Assembly: GCA_016125275.1 (NCBI GenBank)
Contig: WGMB01000010.1
Location: 1-64,000 of the forward strand
Reading direction: 5' to 3'
Origin: Acidobacteriota bacterium
GTDB taxonomy: Bacteria; Acidobacteriota; Terriglobia; Bryobacterales; UBA6623
Length of the DNA: 64,000 nucleotides
Positions 1 through 9,716 of this stretch are shown in pieces (position 1 is the stretch's first letter; each line of letters opens with the position of its first letter). The notes below the pieces were generated by a model. It saw only the letters and a program-made list of their open reading frames with translations. It was not told where the DNA came from and ran no database searches. The position numbers and the translations under genes are program-made.

Positions 1-939
<939 letters not shown>

Positions 940-1380
940 AAGTTGTTGCCAGACACTGACAGCAGAGCGAATGCTCCAGCGCCAGATCTAGCGAACTCTC
1001 GAGTTGTTTGGTCGCCGACCGAACTCGGAATGACGAGTCTTATTGTCTGCGCGTCCAACCAAACTTTCAAAAATCGCTGTCGCTCCGGATCGTCAGTCGC
1101 TTGTAGCGACCTTCTCTTCGCGACGAAACTGTTTTTCGAGCCGCATCATCCCCGCCCTGATTTTGATCAGGGTCACAGATTATCCTGATGCGTTTGTGTT
1201 GGGAGCGCTCAGCTCCCGAGCTCGTCTGCCACCGTTCTCAGCGGCACATTTCCGATGGTATCACCGGTTCGTTCTGAGAGGCAAGTGACTTTCTAACTTT
1301 TTTTCGCCTCTCTTTTTTGGCGGCGCTGTTTCCCGCGCCGACCAGATCAGAATAACATCGGCTGTTCGGCCCTGCAAGCA
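940..1380 (-). other. 16S rRNA leader / topA-16S intergenic region with several hairpins
   Basis: No convincing gene lies in these 440 bases; the short open frames on the plus strand have no usable start context. Four perfect inverted repeats are visible: 1096-1110 (GTCGCT/AGCGAC, 3-nt loop), 1155-1172 (CCCTGAT/ATCAGGG, 4-nt loop), 1201-1217 (GGGAGC/GCTCCC, 5-nt loop) and 1321-1340 (CGGCGC/GCGCCG, 8-nt loop). The first three would lie in the transcribed leader of the rRNA operon and could serve processing or antitermination. That role is inference from position only. Confidence 0.6.
1255..1284 (-). promoter_or_regulatory. candidate rRNA operon promoter
   Basis: Read on the minus strand there is TTGCCT (1279-1284), an 18-bp spacer, and TACCAT (1255-1260) preceded by TGA, giving an extended -10. 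Each hexamer matches the sigma-70 consensus at 4 of 6 positions. Transcription would start near 1247, about 310 nt before mature 16S, a normal rRNA leader length. Confidence 0.3.
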
Positions 1381-4062
1381 CTATTTGGCAGATTCTGACA
1401 TTTTTTTCTTCGCCGCCTTTTTGGCCCTCTTGCCGGCCTTCTTGGCAGCCTTCTTCTTGGCAACCTTCTTGCGGCCGAAGCGTCCGCCGCCTTCCGCCAA
1501 TCGTTGGGCGCGCGCGGCCAGCAGCTCGGTCGCCTCGGGGATCGTCAGCGATTCCGGCGTCTGTCCTTTGGCCAGCGAGGCGTTGATCTCTCCGTCGGTC
1601 ACATAGGGGCCGTAGCGGCCGGAGAGGATCTTGAGGGCCTTGCCCGTGTCAGGGTGCACGCCGAGCTCGCGCAGCGCTGTGGCCTTCTGCGCTTGGCGGC
1701 GGCCCTTGGGCTGCTTGAGCAGCTCGACGGCGCGCTCCAGGCCGATGTCGAGCGGCGACGGGCCGTCGGATGGGATGGAACGGATCTCGTCTCCCCACTT
1801 CACGTAGGGGCCGAAGCGCCCGTTGGCGGCCACGACGGGCTTGCCGTCGTCCGGATGGGGCCCGATCTGGCGCGGCAGCGCCAAGAGGCGTAGGGCGAGA
1901 GCGAGATCGACGCCTTCCGGTTCCATTCCGGCCAGCAGGGACGCCATTTTCGGCTTTTCGTCATCGGACCCGTCGCCCAACTGGACGTAGGGGCCGAAGC
2001 GGCCGTTCTTGAGATAGACCGGCAGGCCGCTCTCCGGGTCGACGCCGAGGGATTCCGGTCCTTTGGCGGCCTTGTCCAGCAGGTCGAGCGCGGCGTCCAC
2101 GGTCAATTCGTCCGGCGGCATGTCCTCGGCCAGGCTGGCGCGGGTCTCGCCGCTGGCCAGGAATGGCCCGTAGCGGCCGATGCGGACCTCCACGGGCTGT
2201 CCTTCGCGGGTCAGGCCCAGCGGCACGCCGCAGACCTGCCGGGGATCGATCGAGATCTCCCCGCGCGCCACCAGCTCATTGAGCCCGTCGCCGTTGTCGC
2301 CGAAGTAGAAGCCCCGCAGGTAGCTGTTGCGGTCGGCTTCGCCGCGAGAGATGGCGTCCAGATCGTCTTCCAGCTTGGCAGTGAAGGCGTAGTCACACAG
2401 GTGCTGAAAGTGTTCCTCCAGCAGGCCCACGACGGCCATCGCTGTGAACGTAGGTACCAACGCCGACGCCTTCTTGAAGGCGTAGGAGCGCTGCAGGACC
2501 AGGTCCACGATCGAGGCCCAGGTCGACGGGCGACCGATGCCCAGACGCTCGAGCTCGCGAATCAGGCTACCCTCCGTGAAGCGTGGCGGCGCCTGCGTGG
2601 CGCGCTCCAGGGCCTCGGCGTCGCGGGTGGCCAGCGACTCCGCCACCGCGACCTTGGGCAGCATCTTCTCCTGGCCGCCCAGCTCGGACTCGAGATCATC
2701 GCCGGCGGCATAGGCGCGCAGAAAGCCGGCGAACTCGACCGTCTTGCCGGTGGCGCGGAACAACGCGCGCCCGCCCCGCACGGTTACGGCGATGTTGGTG
2801 CCTCGCGCATCGAGCATTTGGCTCGCCAGCGTTCGGCGAAAGATCAGCTCATAGAGCTTGCCGGCCTCGGCCCCGAGGGCCTGGCGCACCTGTTCGGGAG
2901 GGGTGAAGCTGTCGCCGGCGGGGCGGATCGCTTCGTGGGCCTCCTGGGCGTTCTTCACCTTGGTGCGGTATTGCCGAGCCTGTTCCGGCAAGTACTCCGC
3001 GCCGTATTGCGTGGAAACGTAGCGCCGAGCCGCCGACAGAGCCTCGTCCGACAAGGTCGTCGAGTCGGTGCGCATGTAGGTGATGTAGCCGTTCTCGTAG
3101 AGCTGCTGCGCCACCTGCATCGTCCGCCGGGCGGCGAGGCGCAGCTTGCGATTGGCGTCCTGCTGGAGCGTGCTGGTGACGTAGGGCGGCGCCGGAGCGC
3201 GGTTGAAGGGCGTCTCGTCGACGCTCTCCACCGCCGCCGACGCCTTCAGCACCTCGGCGTGCAATTCTCGCGCCTGGGCCTCGTCGAGCGCCAAAACGGC
3301 GTCAGGAGACTTGAGCTTGCCGGTATCGGGGTCGAAATCCCGCCCGGTGGCGACACGGGTCTCGCCCACGTGGGTCAGCTCGGCGTCGAAGACCGTGTCA
3401 TCGCCGGTCAGCTTGGCAAACTGCGCGCGCAGGCCCCAGAATTCGGCCTTTTGGAAGCGGATGCGCTCCCTTTCGCGCTCCACCAGCAGCCGCACGGCCA
3501 CGCTCTGCACGCGGCCGGCGCTGAGTCCACGCGCCATTTTCTTCCACAGCAGAGGGCTCACGCGGTAGCCGTAGAGCCGGTCGACGATGCGGCGCGTCTC
3601 CTGCGCCTCGACCAGATCCATGTCAATCTCGCGCGGGGATTCCAGGGCCTTGCGGATGGCGTCCTTGGTGATCTCGTGGAACACCATCCGCTTGACCGGC
3701 ACGGTGGGCTTGAGCGTCTCCAGCAGGTGCCAACTGATCGACTCTCCCTCGCGATCTTCGTCAGTCGCCAGGTAGATCTCGTCGGCCCCTTTCACCAGTT
3801 GCTTGAGGTCCTTGACGTTCTGCCGCTTGCTCTCCGGGATCACATACAGCGGCCAGAAGTCGCGGTCGACATCCACGCCCAGATCCTTCCAGGGGGCCTT
3901 CTTGTACTCCTTCGGCACCTCGGACTGTGAGGTTGGCAGGTCGCGGATGTGGCCGTTGGAGGCCTTCACCGTGTAGCCCTTTCCCAGGAACTTTTCAATC
4001 GTGCGCGCCTTGGTCGGCGATTCCACGATGACCAGCGCCTGTGATTGCGAAGATTTCGCCAT
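1381..4062 (-). CDS. topA: DNA topoisomerase I (type IA)
   Basis: Relaxes negative supercoils by a single-strand break held on an active-site tyrosine. The N-terminus carries the Toprim domain: LVIVESPTKARTIEKFLG at about residues 9-26, and the acidic metal motif in TDEDREGESISWHL near 100. The catalytic tyrosine lies in ITYMRTDSTTLS near residue 330. In place of a Cys4 zinc ribbon, the C-terminus has four repeats centred on GRYGPF/GRFGPYV, followed by a Lys/Ala-rich basic tail. About 893 aa, normal for the family. I chose the ATG at 4062 (MAKSSQ); an in-frame ATG at 4074 would add four residues. dprA ends 33 bp upstream, so the two are probably co-transcribed, an arrangement common in many bacteria. 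Confidence 0.97.
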   Translation of the reverse strand: MAKSSQSQALVIVESPTKARTIEKFLGKGYTVKASNGHIRDLPTSQSEVPKEYKKAPWKDLGVDVDRDFWPLYVIPESKRQNVKDLKQLVKGADEIYLATDEDREGESISWHLLETLKPTVPVKRMVFHEITKDAIRKALESPREIDMDLVEAQETRRIVDRLYGYRVSPLLWKKMARGLSAGRVQSVAVRLLVERERERIRFQKAEFWGLRAQFAKLTGDDTVFDAELTHVGETRVATGRDFDPDTGKLKSPDAVLALDEAQARELHAEVLKASAAVESVDETPFNRAPAPPYVTSTLQQDANRKLRLAARRTMQVAQQLYENGYITYMRTDSTTLSDEALSAARRYVSTQYGAEYLPEQARQYRTKVKNAQEAHEAIRPAGDSFTPPEQVRQALGAEAGKLYELIFRRTLASQMLDARGTNIAVTVRGGRALFRATGKTVEFAGFLRAYAAGDDLESELGGQEKMLPKVAVAESLATRDAEALERATQAPPRFTEGSLIRELERLGIGRPSTWASIVDLVLQRSYAFKKASALVPTFTAMAVVGLLEEHFQHLCDYAFTAKLEDDLDAISRGEADRNSYLRGFYFGDNGDGLNELVARGEISIDPRQVCGVPLGLTREGQPVEVRIGRYGPFLASGETRASLAEDMPPDELTVDAALDLLDKAAKGPESLGVDPESGLPVYLKNGRFGPYVQLGDGSDDEKPKMASLLAGMEPEGVDLALALRLLALPRQIGPHPDDGKPVVAANGRFGPYVKWGDEIRSIPSDGPSPLDIGLERAVELLKQPKGRRQAQKATALRELGVHPDTGKALKILSGRYGPYVTDGEINASLAKGQTPESLTIPEATELLAARAQRLAEGGGRFGRKKVAKKKAAKKAGKRAKKAAKKKMSESAK

Positions 4063-4095
4063 ATTTCTCGTCATCCCAACCGAGGATCGGGAGCC

Positions 4096-5253
4096 TCAGC
4101 TCCAGACCCTCACAAAATGCTTCCCCGGGAGCTGCTTCACGGCTCCGAAGAGCTCGAGCTCGCTCAGGGCGGCCAAGGTCACAGCCGGAGCCGCTTCCTC
4201 ACACTCGCGAATGAGGTCGTCAATATGCAAGGCCTGATCGACCCTCAGCAGACGAAAAACTCGCTGAGCAGGCCCGCTGGCGCCCTCCAGCAGGACTCCG
4301 TTGGGGTTCTCCGGATCGCGCCCGGCGGCCGCGGGAGGCCGGGCCAACGCCTGGCGCACGTCGTCGGGAAGCTCCTCGATCACGTCGCCAATGTCCTGCA
4401 CCAGCTTGGCGCCGTCCTTGATCAGCAGATTCGGGCCCCAGCTCTGCGGCGACACGATGCTGCCAGGGATCGCAAAGACCTCCCGGCCCTGGTCCAGAGC
4501 GAGTCGAGCCGTGATCAGAGAACCGCTGTACTGGGCGCCCTCCACAACCATCACGCCGAGCGACATGCCGCTGATGATGCGGTTGCGAATCGGGAAGTTC
4601 TCCGGCCGCGGCGACGTGCCGAGCGGGAACTCGGAGATCACCAACCCTTCCTCGCGGATGGCTTCGTACAGCGCCCGGTTCTCCCGCGGATAGGGCACGT
4701 CCACACCGGTGCCGAGCACGGCGATGGTGTCGCCCCCCTTTTGGAGGGCGCCGCGGTGAGAACAGGCGTCGACGCCGCGAGCCATTCCGCTCACATGCGT
4801 CAATCCCGCCGCTGCGATCTCGCGTCCCATCTTCTCCGCCACCGCCCGCCCATAAGGGGTCGGGCTCCTCGTTCCCACCATCGCCACCTGCGGCCTCGCC
4901 AGCAGTTCCTCGCGACCCAGCGCGTAGAGCAGCAAGGGCGGATCAAAGATCTCCTTGAGCTGCTGCGGGTAGCGGGGGTCCTGGAAGGGGATGATCTCCA
5001 CTCCCAGGCCCTCCGCCTTCCGCAGAGCGTCGGCTGCATCCTCGAACGTCAGGCCGGAATGGATCGCCTCCGCCGTCGCTTTCCGGAGCTTCGGCAACGC
5101 CGCCTCCAGCTCCGAGAGCGAGGAGTGAAAGATCCGTTCCGGAAACCCGAAGATCTTGACCAAGCGAATCGCATTCCGGGGTCCCAAACCGGGGACCAGT
5201 TGCAGGGCCAGCCAAGAGAGCAACGTCTCCCGAACCGCCTCCTGTGAGGCCAT
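4096..5253 (-). CDS. dprA: DNA-processing protein DprA (Smf)
   Basis: Loads RecA on incoming single-stranded DNA during natural transformation. The sequence shows the extended Rossmann fold with SGMARGVDACSHRGAL, the conserved VLGTGVDVPYPREN, and ENFPIRNRIISGMS followed by GSLITARLALDQGREVFAIPG-type sequence. A helix-hairpin-helix-like segment (LVPGLGPRNAIRLV) comes before it, and a winged-helix DprA C-terminus after it. The open frame runs up to 5367, but the ATG at 5253 has an AAGGTG ribosome site 9 nt upstream and gives 385 aa, close to the family norm. First gene of a dprA-topA pair and divergent from the PQQ-propeller gene at 5376. Confidence 0.95.
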   Translation of the reverse strand: MASQEAVRETLLSWLALQLVPGLGPRNAIRLVKIFGFPERIFHSSLSELEAALPKLRKATAEAIHSGLTFEDAADALRKAEGLGVEIIPFQDPRYPQQLKEIFDPPLLLYALGREELLARPQVAMVGTRSPTPYGRAVAEKMGREIAAAGLTHVSGMARGVDACSHRGALQKGGDTIAVLGTGVDVPYPRENRALYEAIREEGLVISEFPLGTSPRPENFPIRNRIISGMSLGVMVVEGAQYSGSLITARLALDQGREVFAIPGSIVSPQSWGPNLLIKDGAKLVQDIGDVIEELPDDVRQALARPPAAAGRDPENPNGVLLEGASGPAQRVFRLLRVDQALHIDDLIRECEEAAPAVTLAALSELELFGAVKQLPGKHFVRVWS

Positions 5254-5375
5254 CGCGTTTCGCACCTTAACACGGACGCCGCCGTCGCGGCGTTGCCGCC
5301 GGTTTTCGTCGGTCGACCTTCGGCTCACCCCGGCAGGGCCGCGACCGGGGGTCGCCGCGAGTCTCATGCGTCAGA

Positions 5376-6824
5376 ATGAGTCTCATGCGCGCGCTGCTCT
5401 GGCTGCTCCGTACCGTCGCCTTGCTCCTGGTCGTCGGAGTCGGAGGCTTCTTCGTCCTCCAGCACTTCTTCGGGTTGCGCGTGGAGATGGGCGGGACAGG
5501 CATGAGCCCCATCTTTTCCTTCCACGACACGGAGCGGCACTACGAGGAGATCGAGCAAGAGCGGGCCAAGGAGGCGGAAGCGGCCGTTCTGGCGACGGCG
5601 ACGCCCGTACCTGCGGCTCCCGTCGCCAAGGAGCCGGAAGCTTCGCCGGAATCGACCGCAGGAGCTGCGGTCGCACCCTGGCCGTACTACCGCGGACCGC
5701 AGCACAACGGCGACTATACCCAGACGCCGATCCGCAAGGACTGGCCCTCGGGCGGCCTGCCGGAGCTTTGGCGGACGAAAGTCGGCGGCGGCTACGCCTC
5801 GATGATCGTCGCAGAGGGCAAAGTGTTCACCATCGAGCAACGCCGCGATCACGAAGTCGTGGCCGCCTACGACCTGTACAGCGGGCGTCAGGTTTGGGAG
5901 CACGGCTGGAAGGCGCTGTTCTCCGAAGCCCTCGGCGGCGACGGTCCCCGTGCCACTCCGACCTACGATGATGGCAAGATCTACGCCCTGGGCGCGGCAG
6001 GGGAGCTGGAATGCCTGCAAGCCTCGGATGGGGCGCAGCTCTGGCGGACGAACATCCTCGAGGACGCCGGCGCGGCGAACCTGCAGTGGGGAATGTCGGG
6101 CGCGCCGCTCGTCGTCGACGACCTCGTGATCGTCCATCCCGGGGGCGCCGGCAAGGCTGTGGCGGCTTACAACAAGACCACCGGCAGGATCGTCTGGCAG
6201 ACGCAGAACGGGCCGGCCGGCTACGCATCGCCGGACGTCGCCGTCATCGCCGGCCGCCGCCAGATCTTGCTCATGAGCGGCGATCGCATGATGGGACTCG
6301 GCGTCGAGGACGGCGCTCTGCTGTGGGCGGAACCCTGGAAGACCTCCCACGACATCAACTCCGCTCAACCTCTGGTGGTTGACCAGAACCGCATCCTCGT
6401 CTCGTCCGGCTACGGCCACGGGGCGGCGCTGCTCGAAATCGCCGCCGGCGGCGCCGGATTCTCGGTCCGCAAGTTGTGGGAGAAGAACACCTTCAAGAAC
6501 AAGTTCAACAGCCCGGTGCTGTACCAAGGTCACGCCTACGGGCTCGATGAAGCCATCCTGGCCTCGATCGACGGGGAGACTGGGGACCGAGACTGGAAGG
6601 GCGGCCGCTACGGCTTCGGCCAGCTCTTGCTCGCCGACGGCTTCCTGATCGTGCTCACTGAAACCGGCGAAGTCGTGCTGGTGAAGGCCACGCCGGAGTC
6701 GCACCAGGAGCTGGCCCGCTTCCAGGCCCTCGAAGGCAAAACCTGGAACACGCCGGCCATGGCGGACGGGCTGCTGCTGGTCCGCAATCAGACGGAGATG
6801 GCCGCTTACCGGATCGCGCCGTGA
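5376..6824 (+). CDS. membrane-anchored PQQ/BamB-like beta-propeller protein
   Basis: The 482-aa protein begins with one hydrophobic segment (residues about 4-27, rich in L/V/G/F) that acts as an uncleaved anchor or signal. An Ala/Pro/Glu-rich linker follows to about residue 100. Then come PQQ-like WD-type blades with recurring motifs such as YDLYSGRQVWEH, LQASDGAQLWRTN, YNKTTGRIVWQTQ and WPYYRGPQHNG. Propellers of this kind resemble BamB and PQQ dehydrogenases, but no PQQ-enzyme catalytic signature is visible, so a binding or scaffold role outside the cytoplasm is more likely. Starts at 5376 and 5385 are both possible. The start region carries a 12-bp direct repeat. The next gene overlaps its stop codon. 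Confidence 0.85.
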   Translation: MSLMRALLWLLRTVALLLVVGVGGFFVLQHFFGLRVEMGGTGMSPIFSFHDTERHYEEIEQERAKEAEAAVLATATPVPAAPVAKEPEASPESTAGAAVAPWPYYRGPQHNGDYTQTPIRKDWPSGGLPELWRTKVGGGYASMIVAEGKVFTIEQRRDHEVVAAYDLYSGRQVWEHGWKALFSEALGGDGPRATPTYDDGKIYALGAAGELECLQASDGAQLWRTNILEDAGAANLQWGMSGAPLVVDDLVIVHPGGAGKAVAAYNKTTGRIVWQTQNGPAGYASPDVAVIAGRRQILLMSGDRMMGLGVEDGALLWAEPWKTSHDINSAQPLVVDQNRILVSSGYGHGAALLEIAAGGAGFSVRKLWEKNTFKNKFNSPVLYQGHAYGLDEAILASIDGETGDRDWKGGRYGFGQLLLADGFLIVLTETGEVVLVKATPESHQELARFQALEGKTWNTPAMADGLLLVRNQTEMAAYRIAP

Positions 6825-7813
6825 TGGCCGGCCGCGCAGCCGCGTGTCTGCTGTTGGCGCTGCCCTTGGCGGCTCCGGCCCAACAGGTCCGCGTCGGCGT
6901 GCTGGGACTGTTTCACCCGCAGGCGCTCGAAGTCCGGACCGAGGCTGAGACGTTCAGGGTCCGGTTGGACCCTGAGGGACGCGGCATCCTGGTGGAAACG
7001 CCAGCCGGAGCCCGTCTACTCCAGCGACTGGAGTTGCCCGGGCCCTTCGAGCTGGCCGCCCCGGGCAAGCTGCGGCGCAGTTACGCCGGCTCCCTCGAGC
7101 TGACCGCAGCCTCGGGCGAGCTGCGGGCCGTCGTGGGTTTTGAGCTCGAGGACGCCGTCGCGGCCATTGTAGCCGCCGAGACTGCGCCGGACTGGCCGTT
7201 GGACGCGCTCGAGGCGCAGGCGATCGTCACGCGGTCCTATCTTGCAGCCGGGCGGAACCGGCACGACGGCTTCGACTTCTGCGACACGACACACTGCCAG
7301 TGGATGGCAGGCGCGGTCGGCCCCGGCCATGCCGCCGCCCGAGCGGCTCGTCGAACCGCCGGCTGGGTCCTGACGTATCGGATGAACGTCATCGAGGCCT
7401 TGTTCTCGCGGCGCTGCGGAGGGCGCACGCAGAGCTTGGCGGCCGTGGGGCTTAGCCCCGCCGTCCCAGGTGGAGAGGCCTACCCCTACTTTCCCGTCGA
7501 CTGCCCCGTCTGCCGGCGGGCGTCGCCCTCTTGGACTCGCGACCTCCCGGCCGAGAGCGCGCAAGAGGCGCTGCTGCGACCCGGGTCGGAGGCGGCGCGC
7601 CTAGCCGTCACCCGCCGTCTAGGGTGGAGCGCGCTACCCAGCAACGACTACCGGGTCACCCGGAACGACGGGCGGCTGGCCATCGAAGGCTCCGGCGAGG
7701 GCCACGGCGTCGGGCTCTGCCAGCGGGGCGCAAAAGAGCTGGCCGCCGAGGGTCTCTCGGCGGCCAGGATTCTGTCGCTGTACTTTCCCGGCGTCCGCCT
7801 CGGGCGGCCCTGA
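6824..7813 (+). CDS. SpoIID/LytB-domain protein, exported
   Basis: The signal peptide is Ala/Leu-rich and ends near APAQQ. The middle carries the SpoIID/LytB core (AIVAAETAPDWPLDALEAQAIVTRSYLAAG) in which A-x-A-x-x-SY-type residues are recognisable. The C-terminus has the family signature GEGHGVGLCQRGAKELAAEG, then a YFPGV end. SpoIID proteins are lytic transglycosylases acting on denuded peptidoglycan; relatives in non-sporulating bacteria modify the cell wall. The ATG at 6824 overlaps the previous stop (TGATG), so translation is coupled. A GTG at 6821 is the alternative start. Converges on the S41 protease gene with a 4-bp gap. Confidence 0.88.
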   Translation: MAGRAAACLLLALPLAAPAQQVRVGVLGLFHPQALEVRTEAETFRVRLDPEGRGILVETPAGARLLQRLELPGPFELAAPGKLRRSYAGSLELTAASGELRAVVGFELEDAVAAIVAAETAPDWPLDALEAQAIVTRSYLAAGRNRHDGFDFCDTTHCQWMAGAVGPGHAAARAARRTAGWVLTYRMNVIEALFSRRCGGRTQSLAAVGLSPAVPGGEAYPYFPVDCPVCRRASPSWTRDLPAESAQEALLRPGSEAARLAVTRRLGWSALPSNDYRVTRNDGRLAIEGSGEGHGVGLCQRGAKELAAEGLSAARILSLYFPGVRLGRP

Positions 7814-7817
7814 ACGG

Positions 7818-9407
7818 CTACCGTTTCTCGGCGACCGTCTTGGCCGGGTCATCGAGCAGCGCCTGGGCCTGCGGCAGCGCCTCCAGCGCCTTCTCCACTT
7901 CCGGATCGAGCTCGTAGTAGACCCGCTCGCCTTGCTCCAGATCGTAGGCCGAGATGTAGACCTCGCGCTTGAGGAAGCGCTTGATGAAGTCGACGTTGGC
8001 GTCGAAGTCCGAATCCTTGAACTCGATGTCCTCGTTGTGCAGGAACTTTCGGAACTCCTCCACCACCTCGTCGGTTGGTTGCCAGTGCTCGGGCATGTCA
8101 TCCCGGTTGAGCGTGTAGTGCTGCGCGAAGTTCTCGAAGGCGAAGCTGCGGCGCAGCAGGATCTCGAAGTCGTTCAGGCGCTGGGCGGTGATCTGAATGT
8201 CGGGGGCGATGCCGCCGCCGCCGAAGACCTGCCGCCCGTGATCGGTCAGCTTCACTTCGTCGTGCACCGGCTTGAAGTGGTCGCTGCAGGGGTCGTTGTA
8301 GTACTCCACCATCGAGACGCCGTCATAGCGGCGCTGGATCAGCCGCCCGCTGGGCGTGTAGTAGCGCGCGGTGGTGAGCGCCAACCCGGAGGTCTCGCCG
8401 AGCGGGTAGACCGTCTGCACCAGGCCCTTGCCGAACGTGTTGGTGCCGACCACCAAGGCCCGGTCGTGATCCTGCAAGGCGCCTGCGACGATCTCCGACG
8501 CCGAGGCCGAGTTGCAGTTCACCATCACCACCATCGGGAAGTTCCGGCCGCGGTTGCCGCGCTGGGCCTTGTAGACCCGCTCGCTGGAGGCGCGTCCGTA
8601 GTGCGAGACGATCGTCTGACCTTTCTGCAGGAACTCGTCGGAGACGTACACGCCCTGGCTGAGCAGACCGCCCCGGTTGTCGCGCAGGTCCAATACCAAG
8701 CCCTTGAGGTTGTCGCCGCCCACGGCTTCGAGGGCGTCGTCGAGCTCCTTGCCGGTATTCTCGTTGAAGCTCTCGATCTTGATGAAGCCGATGTCCTTGC
8801 GCACATCGAAAGCAACCGGAACGCTCGGCCGCGGGATCGTGGCCCGCGTCACGGTGACGTGCGTCAAACCCTTGATTCCGGGCCGCTCATAACCGATCTC
8901 GACCTGCGTTCCCTCGGGCCCGCGCAGACGGTTGGCGACCTCGGTGGAGTTCAGCCCCTCCATCTTTTCCTTGTCGACCTCGATGATGATGTCGCCCGGC
9001 CGCAGCCCGGCGCGGTAGGCCGGCGTCTTGGGGAAGGGGTGCACGACCACGGTCTGGCCGTCCCGCGGCTGGATCGTCATGCCGACGCCGGCGTAGCGGC
9101 CGCGCTGGTCGTCGCGGAGGCGCTCGTAGGATTCCGGGTCGAAGAAGCTCGAGTGCGGGTCCAGGGCCTGAAGCATCTGGGGGATGGCGCCCTGGTAGAT
9201 GGCCTTCTCGGCGTCCACCGGATCCGCATACCGCTGCTCGACGGTCGCCAGCACCTGAGAAAACTGCCGAAAGCTCTCCTTGACATCGTCGTCTGACGCC
9301 GCGGCGGCCGCTACGCCAATCCGCGGACCAAACAGTCCGCCGATCACCGCGCCGGCCAAAACGATCGTGGGTACGAGGAAAAAGCTGGAACGCTTGGAAG
9401 AGCTCAT
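7818..9407 (-). CDS. C-terminal processing protease, S41 family, with PDZ domain
   Basis: Exported Ser/Lys-dyad peptidase of the CtpA/Prc type, 529 aa. It has an N-terminal hydrophobic anchor (SSFFLVPTIVLAGAVIGGLF), a helical region with DPHSSFFDPESY, and a PDZ domain containing GDIIIEVD. The catalytic core has GLVLDLRDNRGGLL, the serine in NCNSASASEIVAGAL, and the lysine in GTNTFGKGLVQTVYPL. The C-terminal extension is charged. The open frame continues upstream over the tRNA gene, but the ATG at 9407 directly precedes the signal segment and is the sensible start. Confidence 0.95.
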   Translation of the reverse strand: MSSSKRSSFFLVPTIVLAGAVIGGLFGPRIGVAAAAASDDDVKESFRQFSQVLATVEQRYADPVDAEKAIYQGAIPQMLQALDPHSSFFDPESYERLRDDQRGRYAGVGMTIQPRDGQTVVVHPFPKTPAYRAGLRPGDIIIEVDKEKMEGLNSTEVANRLRGPEGTQVEIGYERPGIKGLTHVTVTRATIPRPSVPVAFDVRKDIGFIKIESFNENTGKELDDALEAVGGDNLKGLVLDLRDNRGGLLSQGVYVSDEFLQKGQTIVSHYGRASSERVYKAQRGNRGRNFPMVVMVNCNSASASEIVAGALQDHDRALVVGTNTFGKGLVQTVYPLGETSGLALTTARYYTPSGRLIQRRYDGVSMVEYYNDPCSDHFKPVHDEVKLTDHGRQVFGGGGIAPDIQITAQRLNDFEILLRRSFAFENFAQHYTLNRDDMPEHWQPTDEVVEEFRKFLHNEDIEFKDSDFDANVDFIKRFLKREVYISAYDLEQGERVYYELDPEVEKALEALPQAQALLDDPAKTVAEKR

Positions 9408-9528
9408 GGAAATCAGGTCGCCTCGAATTGGGCTCAGTATATCAGCAGCCGTCCGGCGCCACTCCTTCGACGTGGTTGAGGACAATCGGTTTCCTCGGCT
9501 GCGCTCATGATAGTCTGGAAAGATCGGT

Positions 9529-9602
9529 TGGCCGGTCGTCCAATGGCAGGACACGTGGTTTTGGTCCATGGAATGGGGGTTCGAATCCTCCCCGGCCAGC
9601 CA
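9529..9602 (+). tRNA. tRNA-Gln (anticodon TTG)
   Basis: The cloverleaf folds completely. Acceptor stem TGGCCGG (9529-9535) pairs with CCGGCCA (9592-9598), followed by discriminator G and an encoded CCA (9600-9602). The D stem is GTC/GAC. The anticodon stem CGTGG/CCATG encloses loop TTTTGGT with anticodon TTG at 9561-9563. The T loop is TTCGAAT between GGGGG and CCTCC. Length 74 nt including CCA. Confidence 0.97.
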
Positions 9603-9716
9603 GTCAGGTTCCGTACTCCGCTTTACAACTCTTTACATCGTTGGGACCCCTTGGGTTGAACCTGGCGACGGCCTGACGCGTCGCTAGTTCCATCGAGGCC
9701 GACAGGTTCTCCAGCG

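Noticed and set aside
1321-1340. Hairpin as topA terminator
   Set aside because: On the topA strand the stem is followed by CCAAAAAAG, not a T-run, so it is not an intrinsic terminator for topA.
2401-3930. 509-codon open frame on the plus strand
   Set aside because: Antisense to topA; His/Arg/Gln-rich composition typical of the complement of GC-rich coding DNA; no domain.
5364-6704. 446-codon open frame on the minus strand
   Set aside because: Antisense to the PQQ-propeller gene, low-complexity translation, no ribosome site.
7932-9296. 454-codon open frame on the plus strand
   Set aside because: Antisense to the S41 protease, which has clear catalytic motifs.
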